Assembly: GCF_000060285.1 (NCBI RefSeq)
Contig: NC_008555.1
Location: 2,046,001 to 2,110,000 of the forward strand
Length of the DNA stretch: 64,000 bases
Direction: 5' to 3'
DNA from: Listeria welshimeri serovar 6b str. SLCC5334
GTDB taxonomy: Bacteria > Bacillota > Bacilli > Lactobacillales > Listeriaceae
The notes beneath the pieces were generated by a model that saw nothing but the letters and a program-made list of their open reading frames with translations, ran no database searches and was not told the origin of the DNA. The position numbers and the translations under genes are program-made. Within the stretch, counting starts at the first letter, position 1; each line of letters begins with the position of its first letter. This document shows, piece after piece, positions 26,726 through 35,933 of this stretch.

Positions 26726-27712
26726 TCATCCAGTTGTTTTTAAAAAATGTTTTACTTCTTGAACAAGTTCTTGATATTGCGCTTGTTCTACTGTCGCTTC
26801 ATTTGTGAGCTCAGTAACTATATCATCATAACGAACAGAACCAGTACTAACGAATGTCGCATTACCAATTAGTTGTAACGAAATGTCGCCTGTTTCGTCT
26901 TTTTTCGCAGTTACTTGCACTCTACCACCATCATTATAAACATTGAGTGGTGTTTCCAAAGTATCCTGATCTAACATTTTTTTAATTAAACTACATGCCG
27001 ACATTGCTGTTCCGCAAGCGTTCGTAAATCCAACACCGCGTTCAAAAGTCCGCACATAAATAGCATCTTCATTCAGGCGTTTCACAAAACTCACATTTAC
27101 ACCATCTGGAAAATAAGGGTTTTCGCTATTTAAAAAACTCGCTAATTTTTCTTGTTTATCGGAATCTAAGACGGTTTGATCTACAAATGTAATTAAATGG
27201 GGATTTGGAACAGAAACAGCTGAAAAAGCGAGCTCTTCGTCAAGTTCTGGAATAACTTGATTAAATAATTTTTCCACGCCTACATACATTGGTAAACTTT
27301 CTGGATTAAATTTAACCGGAGAAATTTCGACTTGATACGTTGGAATATCAAAACCAAGTGAAGTTGCTTTTCGAACATCTAGTATCGCTTTCATTGTTTC
27401 CACTTTTGCGTCTGTCAATGCGTGCTTTTCAAGTAAATAGCGGGCTACCGTTCTTAAGCCGTTACCACACATCGAAGCAATCGAACCATCTGAATTAACG
27501 ACACGCATTTGACCAATCGCTCCCGCTTTATTGCTTTTTGCAACATATAAAATACCATCAGCCCCGCCTAGCGAATGACTTCTGTCGCAAAGTTTTATCG
27601 CAAAATCAGCTCGTTTTGTATCAGACCAAGCAGTAATATGATTTTCTTCTTCATCAACTAAGAAAAAATCATTTTGCGAACCATGTACTTTTGTAAAGTG
27701 AATTATTGCCAT
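26726..27712 (-). CDS. dapF: Diaminopimelate epimerase
   Basis: 328 residues from ATG 27712. An upstream in-frame TTG at 27724 abuts the AGGAGG site, so it is an unlikely start. The two catalytic cysteines appear in SMCGNGLRTVARYL and TNACGTAMSACS. It converts LL- to meso-diaminopimelate for lysine and peptidoglycan, consistent with a MurE in this window that carries the diaminopimelate-type motif. There is a C-terminal extension of about 30 residues beyond the usual family length (EATVEQAQYQELVQEVKHFLKTTG). Confidence 0.93.
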   Translation of the reverse strand: MAIIHFTKVHGSQNDFFLVDEEENHITAWSDTKRADFAIKLCDRSHSLGGADGILYVAKSNKAGAIGQMRVVNSDGSIASMCGNGLRTVARYLLEKHALTDAKVETMKAILDVRKATSLGFDIPTYQVEISPVKFNPESLPMYVGVEKLFNQVIPELDEELAFSAVSVPNPHLITFVDQTVLDSDKQEKLASFLNSENPYFPDGVNVSFVKRLNEDAIYVRTFERGVGFTNACGTAMSACSLIKKMLDQDTLETPLNVYNDGGRVQVTAKKDETGDISLQLIGNATFVSTGSVRYDDIVTELTNEATVEQAQYQELVQEVKHFLKTTG

Positions 27713-27768
27713 TACTTCAAGCAACCTCCTTTATTTGGAATTACGTCTATAATACCACATCTCAAATT

Positions 27769-27818
27769 AAAAAAGCTTGGGGAAACCTCCTTTTAGATGA
27801 CTAGGATTTTCCCCAAGC
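27769..27818 (-). terminator. Terminator of ileS
   Basis: GCTTGGGGAAA (27775-27785) and TTTCCCCAAGC (27808-27818) form an 11-base stem with a large loop (inner TCC/GGA pairing). Six T follow on the minus strand, 6 bases after the ileS stop. Confidence 0.88.
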
Positions 27819-27823
27819 GAGCA

Positions 27824-30589
27824 TTAAGCTTCGTAGTGTTTTACAACAATATCAGCACAGCGACCACAAAGTGTTGGATGTTTTGGATCTACACCCACAT
27901 CTTTTTTCACTACACGACAACGTTCGCATGTTTCGCCTTCTGCTACAGTAATTTGAACAGCTACTTGATTTGACTTAAATGCAGATTCTGGTGCATTTTC
28001 TAAACCTTCCACTAGTTCAAAGTCAGAAACGATAAACAGTTGTGCGAAATCGCCTTCTAATGAATCAAACAGTGTTTTCGCTTCTCCATCAACATACAAA
28101 GTTACTTTTGCAAGCATTGATTTACCAATTAGTTTTTCATTACGAGCGAATTCTAATGCTTTTTGCACATTATCACGAATTTGCATGAATGCGTCCCATT
28201 TCGCTGTAATTTCTTCGCTATCTGCTAATACTTTTACATCTGGTAAGTCTTGCAAGTGAATGCTTTCTGCTCCTTCACCAATTAAACTATTCCAAACTTC
28301 TTCTGTTGTATGCGGTAAAATTGGAGCAAGTAATTTAGTTAACGTAACAGCCGCTTCATAAAAGACTGTTTGCATTGCACGGCGATCGTTGCTATCAGCT
28401 GCTTCAATATAGACAACATCCTTGGCAAAGTCCATGTAAAATTGACTTAATTCTACTGTACAGAAATTGTTAATTTGGTGATAAATAGTAGAGAATTCAA
28501 AAGCTTCATAGCTATCCTTCACATTTTTCACTAAGTCATTTAATTTGATTAGCATATATTTGTCTACTTCACGTAAATTTTCATAAGAGACCGTGTTAGT
28601 AGTTGGGTTGAAATCATTAATATTCCCTAGTAAGAAACGCATAGTATTACGGATTTTACGGTACACTTCAGATACTTGTTTTAAGATTTCATCACTAACG
28701 CGAACATCAGCTTGATAATCAACAGAAGCAACCCAAAGACGAACAATATCCGCACCGAGTTGTTTAATTACTTTACCTGGAAGAAGCGTATTTCCGAGCG
28801 ATTTACTCATTTTGCGACCTTCCCCGTCAAGTGCGAAACCATGGCTTAATACGTTACGGTAAGGAGCTTCACCAGTAATGGCAACAGCTGTCGTTAAAGA
28901 TGAGTTAAACCAACCACGATATTGGTCAGAGCCTTCCATATACAAATCAGCTGGACGAGTTAATTCTGGGCGAGCATTCAGCACAGCTTGATGACTAGAA
29001 CCAGAATCAAACCAAACATCCATAATATCCGTTTCTTTCGTAAATTCACCATTTGGGCTACCTGGATGTGTAAAACCATCTGGTAATAAATCTTTCACAT
29101 CACGTTCAAACCAAACATTCGAACCATGTTCACGGAAAAGTTCCGAAATGTGGTTGATGGTTTCGTCTGTAATAATCGCTTCTCCATTTTCCGCGTAGAA
29201 AATTGGAAGTGGAACACCCCATGCACGTTGACGAGAAATCACCCAATCACCGCGGTCGCGTACCATATTGAATAGACGTGTTTCTCCCCATGCAGGAGTC
29301 CAGTTAACACCTTTGACAGCTTTGAGTAAGTCATCACGGAAAGCGTCAATGGAAGCAAACCACTGCGCTGTTGCACGGAAGATAACGGGTTTTTTTGTGC
29401 GCCAATCATGTGGATAGGAGTGAGTGATGAATTCCATTTTTAGTAGTGCGCCCACTTCTTCTAATTTTTCAGTAACCATTTTATTAGCAGTATCATAAAA
29501 GACACCTTCAAATCCTGGAGCTTCATCTGTGAATACACCACGATCATCTAGTGGAGCAAGAATTTCTAAATCGTATTTTTTCCCGATTAAAAAGTCATCT
29601 TCCCCATGTCCAGGAGCCGTATGAACTGCACCAGTACCTGCTTCTGCTGTAGCATGCTCACCGTTCATTACTAAGGAATCACGGTCATAGAATGGATGTT
29701 TCGTTACGATACGGTCAAGTTCAGAACCACGCACTGTTTTAACAACCGTCGCATCTTCAAAGCCTAGTTTTTCACGTAAATTTGGTAAAAGAGCTTCTGC
29801 TACAACATATTTTTCACCTGCGGATTCAATTACTACATAGTCTAAATCCGGATTAACAGTAATACCCATGTTTGCTGGGATTGTCCAAGGAGTCGTTGTC
29901 CAGATTACAATGTTTGTTCCTTCGTCTAATACGCCTTTGCCATCAGTAACTTTGAATGCAACAAAAATAGAGGCAGATTTTTTATCTTGGTATTCGATTT
30001 CTGCTTCTGCAAGTGCAGATTCACTAGAAGGAGACCAATAAACTGGTTTTTTTCCTTTGTAAATATAGCCTTTTTTCGCCATTTCCCCGAATACCTTGAT
30101 TTGCTCTGCTTCATATTCTGGTAAAAGAGTGATATATGGGTTTTCCCAGTCACCGTTAATTCCAAGACGTTTGAAACCTGTACGCTGACCGTCTACTTGG
30201 GTCATCGCATATTCGGCACACAGTTTACGGAATTCAGCAATAGACATTTCTTTGCGTTTAACGCCTTTTTTCGCGATTGCTGTTTCAATTGGAAGGCCAT
30301 GTGTATCCCATCCTGGCACATACGGAGAACTGAAACCAGCCATTGATTTATAACGAACAATAATATCTTTGATTGTTTTATTTAGCGCATGCCCCATATG
30401 AAGCTCTCCGTTTGCATAGGGAGGACCATCATGTAAAATATACGCCTTGCGTCCAGTATTTTTTTCTTGAATTTTCTCGTATAACTTTTCTTCTTCCCAT
30501 TTCGCTTGCCATTCAGGTTCTTTATTCGGTAGATTTCCACGCATTGGAAAATCTGTTTTTGGCATTAATAACGTATCTTTATATTCCAT
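27824..30589 (-). CDS. ileS: Isoleucyl-tRNA synthetase
   Basis: 921 residues, the bacterial type. It shows class I signatures [21 protein letters not shown] (HIGH motif, about residues 55-75) and KMSKSLGN (about 594-601), an editing domain with [14 protein letters not shown], and a C-terminal zinc finger [10 protein letters not shown]...CGRCADIV. It charges tRNA-Ile. Expression is controlled by the T-box leader directly upstream. The neighbours divIVA and the dcw genes upstream are the common Firmicute order. Confidence 0.97.
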   Translation of the reverse strand: MEYKDTLLMPKTDFPMRGNLPNKEPEWQAKWEEEKLYEKIQEKNTGRKAYILHDGPPYANGELHMGHALNKTIKDIIVRYKSMAGFSSPYVPGWDTHGLPIETAIAKKGVKRKEMSIAEFRKLCAEYAMTQVDGQRTGFKRLGINGDWENPYITLLPEYEAEQIKVFGEMAKKGYIYKGKKPVYWSPSSESALAEAEIEYQDKKSASIFVAFKVTDGKGVLDEGTNIVIWTTTPWTIPANMGITVNPDLDYVVIESAGEKYVVAEALLPNLREKLGFEDATVVKTVRGSELDRIVTKHPFYDRDSLVMNGEHATAEAGTGAVHTAPGHGEDDFLIGKKYDLEILAPLDDRGVFTDEAPGFEGVFYDTANKMVTEKLEEVGALLKMEFITHSYPHDWRTKKPVIFRATAQWFASIDAFRDDLLKAVKGVNWTPAWGETRLFNMVRDRGDWVISRQRAWGVPLPIFYAENGEAIITDETINHISELFREHGSNVWFERDVKDLLPDGFTHPGSPNGEFTKETDIMDVWFDSGSSHQAVLNARPELTRPADLYMEGSDQYRGWFNSSLTTAVAITGEAPYRNVLSHGFALDGEGRKMSKSLGNTLLPGKVIKQLGADIVRLWVASVDYQADVRVSDEILKQVSEVYRKIRNTMRFLLGNINDFNPTTNTVSYENLREVDKYMLIKLNDLVKNVKDSYEAFEFSTIYHQINNFCTVELSQFYMDFAKDVVYIEAADSNDRRAMQTVFYEAAVTLTKLLAPILPHTTEEVWNSLIGEGAESIHLQDLPDVKVLADSEEITAKWDAFMQIRDNVQKALEFARNEKLIGKSMLAKVTLYVDGEAKTLFDSLEGDFAQLFIVSDFELVEGLENAPESAFKSNQVAVQITVAEGETCERCRVVKKDVGVDPKHPTLCGRCADIVVKHYEA

Positions 30590-30619
30590 ATTCTCTTCTC
30601 CTTTAAATCTTTATTTTTA

Positions 30620-30862
30620 AACGCAAAAAAATCTCTCCCAAAAAGGGACGAGATTCGCGGTACCACCCTTGTTGACAGGCATCTAATCTGCTTGTCCACT
30701 TCATTATAGCCATAACGCTGGCTCGCGCTAACGCTTACTCAAGCAATTGCTTTTTCGGGTTAGAACTAAAGAGTGATTTCCATTCTTTAGAGGATAGCTG
30801 GTCTCGCACCGTTTACCAACTCGCTTTATATCCTTTATCTAAAAAATTTACTTGTCTCTAAT
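30620..30862 (-). promoter_or_regulatory. T-box riboswitch (isoleucine specifier) of ileS
   Basis: The minus strand carries the T-box sequence AGGGTGGTACCGCG (30656-30669). A terminator hairpin follows (arms 30630-30639 and 30645-30655) with a T run at 30625-30630. Near the 5' end an AGTA bulge (30849-30852) lies opposite the sequence GGAAATCACTC, placing an AUC (isoleucine) codon, followed by a purine, as specifier at 30775-30777. Uncharged tRNA-Ile should bind and stabilise the antiterminator. The leader begins within about 10 bases of the divIVA stop codon. Confidence 0.92.
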
Positions 30863-30870
30863 AATCGTTT

Positions 30871-31398
30871 TTAACGTTCTTCAGATTCAGCTGCTTCGAC
30901 TTCTTTGATAGATGCTAGTTCAGTTGCATCCACATCGTAAGCCATCATTTGCTGCCAATCTTCACTTTTAATTAAATCCATTTGCGCTTCTACTAGCATA
31001 CGCAGGCGCTCACGGAATACTTTTGATTGACGTTTTAGGTCTTCAATTTCAATCGCAATTTTGCGAGCTTTAGAAAGAGAGTCACTTAAAATTCGGTCTG
31101 CATTTTTTTCTGCTTCACGAATAATTAGTTTGGCTTCTTTTTCAGCGGAAGCTTTCACTTCCTCAGCAGCAGTTTGTGCCACGATTAATGATTTGTTTAA
31201 CGTTTCTTCAATGTTGGTAAAATGACCTAAACGTTCTTCACTATTATTTAAAGTGTCCTCAATACGCTTTTTCTCTTTAATAACTTGTTCATAATCTTTA
31301 ATGATTTGATCGAGGAAGTCATTTACTTCGTCTTCGTCATAACCTCTAAAACCACGGGTAAACTCTTTGTTATGTATATCCAGCGGCGATAATGGCAT
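30871..31398 (-). CDS. divIVA: DivIVA, cell-pole and division-site scaffold
   Basis: 175 residues from ATG 31398, which has GGAGGT 7 bases upstream; a further in-frame ATG at 31413 has none. The conserved membrane-curvature N-terminus reads MPLSPLDIHNKEFTRGFRGYDEDEVNDFLDQI, and the rest is coiled coil (about 30-150), ending in an acidic tail. It is the last gene on the division side before ileS. A TGgTAGAAT extended -10 at 31445-31450 is a possible promoter. Confidence 0.95.
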   Translation of the reverse strand: MPLSPLDIHNKEFTRGFRGYDEDEVNDFLDQIIKDYEQVIKEKKRIEDTLNNSEERLGHFTNIEETLNKSLIVAQTAAEEVKASAEKEAKLIIREAEKNADRILSDSLSKARKIAIEIEDLKRQSKVFRERLRMLVEAQMDLIKSEDWQQMMAYDVDATELASIKEVEAAESEER

Positions 31399-31493
31399 AT
31401 TTAGCACCTCCATACGACTATTTGTTTATAAATACCTAACATACATTCTACCATAGTTACTAGCTTTTTCCTACAATTTATATTGAAAAATGA

Positions 31494-32015
31494 CTAGATT
31501 AAAAATCCGGCCTTATCAAGTGCATTAATCGCCTGTTCCAATTGTTCTTTCGTATCTGCTTCAATTGTATGTAAATGAGTCCCATCTGTTAAACCTGACA
31601 GCATGGTCGCTCCTGTAGTCTGCAATTTCCGTACAAATTTCTCTACGTCAAAACGGTTTTTTAAATGTAAGGAGGCAGTGATTTCGCCGTAGATAGGATG
31701 ATCCACAATCACATCAATAACCGACACACCATAATCCACCAAAATATTCAGTTCTTCTGCCGCTTGTTCTTTTGTATGTTTAACGGCAATAACTCGTCTT
31801 TCCCCTGTATAGCTTGTTTCTTGAGCATAAATATAACCTTGCGGGGTAGCCATAATAGGCTCATTACCAGCTTTTAACAAAGAAATATCTTGAACAATTA
31901 CTTGACGACTAACATTCGTTTTACTCGCTAGCTGGTTCCCAGAAATAGGCTTGTCGCTTTCTTTTAACCATTTTAAAATCAATTGCCTGCGTGTATCCCC
32001 TAATATTTTTTTCAT
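31494..32015 (-). CDS. niaR: NiaR, nicotinate-responsive repressor of NAD synthesis genes
   Basis: 173 residues: HTH_11 winged helix (DTRRQLILKWLKESDKPISGNQLASKTNVSRQVIVQDISLL) at 5-60 and a 3H domain (about 75-170) with the metal/nicotinate-binding histidines in VKHTKEQAAEEL, VDHPIYGEI, ASLHLKNR and THLHTIEA. In Firmicutes NiaR (YrxA) represses nad and niacin uptake genes. Here the nifS/nad genes usually beside it are missing. An AAAGGTG site precedes the ATG, and a TATAAT -10 lies at 32060-32065. Confidence 0.9.
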   Translation of the reverse strand: MKKILGDTRRQLILKWLKESDKPISGNQLASKTNVSRQVIVQDISLLKAGNEPIMATPQGYIYAQETSYTGERRVIAVKHTKEQAAEELNILVDYGVSVIDVIVDHPIYGEITASLHLKNRFDVEKFVRKLQTTGATMLSGLTDGTHLHTIEADTKEQLEQAINALDKAGFLI

Positions 32016-32200
32016 CTTATCACCTTTTTCGTAGTAATTTATCGATTTCTTCTTTAAACATTATATCGCTAAAAGATGGTATTTATTCTCCAGAAGAAAC
32101 ATTAGCCAATCTACATAAAAACAATGATACCGTTTATGTTGTAAAGAATAGCATTATTTAGTTAAATAAACGAGCAGGAAAGCTATTTAACCTTGTTTTT
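32016..32200 (+). pseudogene. niaR-ylmH intergenic scar with a coding-like remnant
   Basis: No intact gene lies here. On the plus strand an open frame without a start codon reads SLKDGIYSPEETLANLHKNN and continues to a TAG at 32159-32161. It is followed by an AT-rich hairpin (TTAAATA/TATTTAA) and a run of seven T, like the 3' end and terminator of a lost plus-strand gene. I do not recognise the protein fragment. The minus strand contributes only the niaR leader. Confidence 0.45.
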
Positions 32201-32977
32201 TTATTTTAAGTAACCAATTTCCATACGAATTTTGTCTTTCTTCGTTCTGCCACCAGTTGATAGTACTTTTACACGACCATACCCACGGGCAGATAATACA
32301 TCTTCTTCTTCACATTCAAAATCTGGATTTTCTACTGTTTTCCAGTTTACTTTAACCAGCCCTGCGGTAACTAATTGTTTCGCTTTTTGTCTAGAAATAT
32401 GGTGCGCATTGCTAATAATGACGTCGAGTCGCATACTAGAAACCGTTAAACCCACTTCTTCCCAAACAACTGGTGCATAGACAGCATTCGTTAAGTCCGT
32501 TTCCTCTAACATCACATTTACTTTACCAATTTTTTCTAGCTGCAAGGTTAAATAATCCTTCATTGAACTTTCTACAAGTAACTGCCACTCGTTATCATTA
32601 TTCAAAATATTGCCAAAAATATCGCGTTTCATTCCAAGTGACATCAATGTCCCAAGTATTTTTTGATGTGTAAGTGTCGTAAATTTCACCGGATAACGAA
32701 TATGGAATAAAGCAATTTCAAAGTCTGCTTCAGTTGGTGTATAGTAATCAGGATAAATCAGTGCACGTCGACGTTCAGCATGCGCTACCCCACCAAAAAA
32801 CTGGACATTGATCTCATCATAACCACCAATAACTGTTTCGGTAATGTAGCGTTGTCTTGGATCCAAGAAATCCGTCAGTTGTGGCGTATATTCATTTTCT
32901 ACTTGCATCGTAATTCCTAAAATCTTATCAATAAATGCGTATTCTTCTGCGCGAAAATGCTGATAAATTCCATCCAT
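32201..32977 (-). CDS. ylmH: YlmH, S4-domain RNA-binding protein
   Basis: 258 residues. The C-terminal S4 domain (about 180-245: SSMRLDVIISNAHHISRQKAKQLVTAGLVKVN) is preceded by the YlmH-specific N-terminal region (FLDPRQRYITETVIGGYDEINVQFFGGVAHAERRRALIYPDYY). B. subtilis YlmH binds the large ribosomal subunit and can act like RqcP in ribosome quality control. It sits downstream of the dcw cluster; a terminator after ylmG suggests its own promoter. Confidence 0.92.
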   Translation of the reverse strand: MDGIYQHFRAEEYAFIDKILGITMQVENEYTPQLTDFLDPRQRYITETVIGGYDEINVQFFGGVAHAERRRALIYPDYYTPTEADFEIALFHIRYPVKFTTLTHQKILGTLMSLGMKRDIFGNILNNDNEWQLLVESSMKDYLTLQLEKIGKVNVMLEETDLTNAVYAPVVWEEVGLTVSSMRLDVIISNAHHISRQKAKQLVTAGLVKVNWKTVENPDFECEEEDVLSARGYGRVKVLSTGGRTKKDKIRMEIGYLK

Positions 32978-33067
32978 CGTCGTTTCTCCCTTTCAATCTG
33001 TTCCGAGTCTTTAGCCCTATTATATCATGAAAGCAGCTGCTACTAGGCTAATCTTGCTTTTATTATT

Positions 33068-33103
33068 CAAAAAAAGCCACCCATTAAAAAACGGGTGTCC
33101 TTT
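33068..33103 (-). terminator. Terminator after ylmG
   Basis: Stem CACCC/GGGTG (33078-33082 and 33093-33097) extended by outer A/T pairs, with a T run on the minus strand. It closes the main dcw transcript before ylmH. Confidence 0.75.
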
Positions 33104-33394
33104 TTAAAATAGCATTGGAATAACATATACTTGAATTAAACCAGTTAAAACTCTCATCGCATATTGGAAAATGATATATGCCACAAGGGACGAAATATCA
33201 AACATCCCAATCGGCGGAATAATTCTCCTAAAAGGTTCTAAAATCGGTTCAAAAATACGTGCTAAAAATTGACCGATTTTCGACTCTCTTGCGCCTGGAA
33301 ACCAGCTCATCAAGAAATAAATAAACATTAGTGTTGGCAACCATCTAATTATGAATAAAACAATTTCCACCACTTGATATAAAATACTTTGCAA
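33104..33394 (-). CDS. ylmG: YlmG, YggT-family membrane protein
   Basis: 96 residues, two membrane segments. The YggT motif WFPGARESKIGQFLARIFEPILEPFRRIIPPIGMFDISSLVAY connects them. It lies between sepF and ylmH as in other Firmicutes and is thought to affect membrane and division-site organisation. The ribosome binding site is AGAGGTGTG. Confidence 0.93.
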   Translation of the reverse strand: MQSILYQVVEIVLFIIRWLPTLMFIYFLMSWFPGARESKIGQFLARIFEPILEPFRRIIPPIGMFDISSLVAYIIFQYAMRVLTGLIQVYVIPMLF

Positions 33395-33416
33395 TCTAGT
33401 TCACACCTCTAATTCA

Positions 33417-33875
33417 TTACATAAAGTTTTGTTCATCAAGCATTTCGGAAATAGAGCCATTTACTTCAACATTATCTGGAGTACATAAGAAAATATTATT
33501 CCCAACACGTTGAATATCTCCACCCAAGGCATAAACCGTACCGCTTAAGAAATCAACAATACGTGTCGCTTGGTCATGGCTAATGCGTTGTAAGTTTACA
33601 ACAACCGTTTTATAATCTTTTAAATAGTCCGCAAGTTCTTGGGCTTCTGCATATACCCGTGGTTCTGCGAGTACCATACGACTAGAATACTGAGCTCCTT
33701 GCATACTAACCACCTTCGCATCCTCTTCTTCAACGGCATAAAAACGATTTTTACTAGGTTTTTCCTTCTTCGTTTTCTTTTGCATAGGTTCTGGTTCCCT
33801 CGCTACTTCCTCTTCATAATATTCTTCCTCTTCATCTAAGAAAAAGAATGACTTAAATTTATTCGATAGTCCCAT
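33417..33875 (-). CDS. sepF: SepF, FtsZ-ring membrane anchor
   Basis: 152 residues. The N-terminal amphipathic membrane-targeting helix ([18 protein letters not shown]) is followed by an acidic and basic linker and the SepF/DUF552 core from about 65 ([47 protein letters not shown]). It polymerises into rings that bundle FtsZ. It lies 3 bases after ylmE. Confidence 0.95.
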   Translation of the reverse strand: MGLSNKFKSFFFLDEEEEYYEEEVAREPEPMQKKTKKEKPSKNRFYAVEEEDAKVVSMQGAQYSSRMVLAEPRVYAEAQELADYLKDYKTVVVNLQRISHDQATRIVDFLSGTVYALGGDIQRVGNNIFLCTPDNVEVNGSISEMLDEQNFM

Positions 33876-33878
33876 TTG

Positions 33879-34568
33879 TTACACCTCCATATTATCGTCA
33901 TTCACCAAAGCTCTTCCTACTCGTATAAATGTAGCACCTTCTGTAATCGCAATTCCGTAATCGTTCGTCATCCCCATAGATAACTCAGTGCACGGAATGT
34001 TTTTTAACTGAAGCGCATGAATTTCTTGCTGCAATTGCTTTAACTCATGAAATACGTGATGCAGCTCTATGTCGCTATTTGTAATAGGTGCCATTGTCAT
34101 TAAGCCTACAATTTCAATAAAGTTGAAATCAGCTTCTTGTAAAAAAGACAACGCTTCTTCTTTTGAAAAGCCATGTTTGCTCTCTTCGCCAGAAATATTC
34201 ACTTGTAAAAAACATTTCACAGGTTTAGTTGCTCGCTTTTCTATCTCTTTTGCAAGAGAAGATCGGTCAAGCGAATGCAAATAATCGATTTTTGGTAAAA
34301 CATCTTTTACTTTACGAGTTTGTAAAGAGCCAATGTAATGCCAACAAATGTCTTCTTTATCTGCAAGCTCTATGGTTTTTTCAAGAAAAACATCTGCGCG
34401 ATTTTCACCAAAATGACGAATTCCTAAATTATAAAGCTCTGTGATTCCAGCCGTATCAATAGTTTTTGTAACAGCTACTAAAGTTACATCTTCCTGCTGA
34501 CGATTACTTTCTTCACAAGCACGCTTTATTTGTGCAGTTACTTGTTCTAAATTAGCTTGTTTTGTCAT
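33879..34568 (-). CDS. ylmE: YggS-type PLP homeostasis protein
   Basis: 229 residues from ATG 34568, preceded by AAGGTG 9 bases upstream; this is the usual length of the family. The frame continues upstream to 34643, but those codons overlap a hairpin. Lys35 in LVAVTKT is the expected pyridoxal-phosphate Schiff base. GIRHFGENR, WHYIGSLQTRK and SMGMTNDYGIAITEGATFIRVGRALV are family hallmarks. It acts in vitamin B6 homeostasis rather than as an enzyme with known catalysis. Confidence 0.93.
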   Translation of the reverse strand: MTKQANLEQVTAQIKRACEESNRQQEDVTLVAVTKTIDTAGITELYNLGIRHFGENRADVFLEKTIELADKEDICWHYIGSLQTRKVKDVLPKIDYLHSLDRSSLAKEIEKRATKPVKCFLQVNISGEESKHGFSKEEALSFLQEADFNFIEIVGLMTMAPITNSDIELHHVFHELKQLQQEIHALQLKNIPCTELSMGMTNDYGIAITEGATFIRVGRALVNDDNMEV

Positions 34569-34633
34569 TTGTTTCATCACCTTATATAATTCCCGAAGCA
34601 TTTCTTTTGAAACGCCTCCTGTTATAGTCAGAT

Positions 34634-34671
34634 ACCCGGTCACTTAAATTAAACATGGACAGTGGCCGGGT
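34634..34671 (-). other. Hairpin between ftsZ and ylmE
   Basis: ACCCGGTCACT (34634-34644) and AGTGGCCGGGT (34661-34671) form an 11-base GC-rich stem with one mismatch and a 16-base loop, 18 bases after ftsZ. No T run follows on the minus strand, so it may be an mRNA 3'-stabiliser or partial attenuator limiting ylmE-sepF expression relative to ftsZ. Confidence 0.5.
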
Positions 34672-34688
34672 GATTTGAGTTATAAGTA

Positions 34689-35867
34689 TTATCCACGACG
34701 GTTACGATTACGGATAAATGCTGGTACATCAACATCTGAGCTATTTTGTTGTGGCTCAGCTTGTGGTTGTTCTTGCACTGGGTTGTTCGTTTGTTGCGGT
34801 GCATTTTGTGCATAATCATTTTGCGGTTCATCTTGCACAGCATAACTTGGGCGATTTACTTGAATAGATTGGTTTGGACGACGATTTACTTGCGCTTGTT
34901 GTTGTGCTTGTTTTTCTTCATCAAATCCTGTTGCAATAACAGTGACAATCAATTCATCTTTTAGTTCATCATTAATTACAGAACCGAAAATCATATTTAC
35001 ATCTTCGTCAGATGCGCTAGATACGATTTCAGCTGCTTCTTGTACTTCATAAAGGCTAAGATTAGATCCGCCTGTAATATTCATTAAAACACCTTTTGCT
35101 CCGTCTACGGAAGTTTCAAGAAGTGGAGAAGAAATAGCTTTTTTAGCTGCTTCTGCGGCACGATTTTCACCAGTCGCAATACCAATCCCCATAAGAGCAG
35201 AACCACGGTTAGTCATAATCGTTTTTACATCAGCAAAGTCTAAGTTAATTAAACCAGGAACGGCAATCAAGTCAGAAATCCCTTGTACACCTTGACGTAA
35301 AACATTATCTGCTTCGCGGAAAGCTTCAAGCATAGGCGTATTTTTATCCACAATTTGAAGTAAACGGTCGTTAGGGATAACAATTAAAGTATCTACTGCT
35401 TCTTTCATTGCTTCTGTTCCAGTTAGAGCTTGTTTCGTACGTTTTGGTCCTTCAAAACCAAATGGTCGAGTAACAACACCTACTGTTAAAGCGCCCATTT
35501 CTTTTGCGATTTGAGCGATAACAGGTGCAGCCCCAGTTCCAGTTCCGCCGCCCATTCCAGCAGTGACGAACACCATATCAGAGCCTTTTAAAGCTTCTTC
35601 AATTTGTTCGCGACTTTCTTCTGCTGCTTTTTTACCAATTTCAGGTACAGCACCCGCGCCTAATCCACGCGTTAATTTTGTACCGATTTGTAGTTTTGTT
35701 TCTGCTTTTGCTAAGTTAAGTGCTTGAGCATCTGTATTAACAGAGATAAATTCTACTCCTTGAACACCGTGCTCGATCATACGGTTTACAGCGTTGTTAC
35801 CGCCGCCGCCAACACCGATTACTTTAATTGTTGCCAAACTTTCTGAACTAGTGTCAAATTCTAACAT
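34689..35867 (-). CDS. ftsZ: FtsZ, tubulin-like division protein
   Basis: 392 residues. The GTP-binding tubulin signature [11 protein letters not shown] lies around 107-117, with an N-terminal [11 protein letters not shown] loop. A Gln/Asn-rich linker begins around 318, and the conserved C-terminal peptide [15 protein letters not shown] binds FtsA and SepF. It forms the Z ring. It lies 66 bases after ftsA. The start has an AGGAGG site. Confidence 0.98.
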   Translation of the reverse strand: MLEFDTSSESLATIKVIGVGGGGNNAVNRMIEHGVQGVEFISVNTDAQALNLAKAETKLQIGTKLTRGLGAGAVPEIGKKAAEESREQIEEALKGSDMVFVTAGMGGGTGTGAAPVIAQIAKEMGALTVGVVTRPFGFEGPKRTKQALTGTEAMKEAVDTLIVIPNDRLLQIVDKNTPMLEAFREADNVLRQGVQGISDLIAVPGLINLDFADVKTIMTNRGSALMGIGIATGENRAAEAAKKAISSPLLETSVDGAKGVLMNITGGSNLSLYEVQEAAEIVSSASDEDVNMIFGSVINDELKDELIVTVIATGFDEEKQAQQQAQVNRRPNQSIQVNRPSYAVQDEPQNDYAQNAPQQTNNPVQEQPQAEPQQNSSDVDVPAFIRNRNRRG

Positions 35868-35933
35868 ATTATTGCCTCCTATTTGCCGATTTATACGATA
35901 CGATTTTCTTGCTGATTCACCAGCTATTCACTT

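Noticed and set aside
32022-32080. Short minus-strand frame ending MFKEEIDKLLRKR just before niaR
   Set aside because: It has no ribosome binding site of its own and is probably the niaR leader or a few residual codons of a lost gene; too short to call.
34649-34843. Minus-strand frame starting inside the ftsZ 3' end
   Set aside because: It is the alternative frame of the Gln/Asn-rich FtsZ linker, with low-complexity composition and no start signal.
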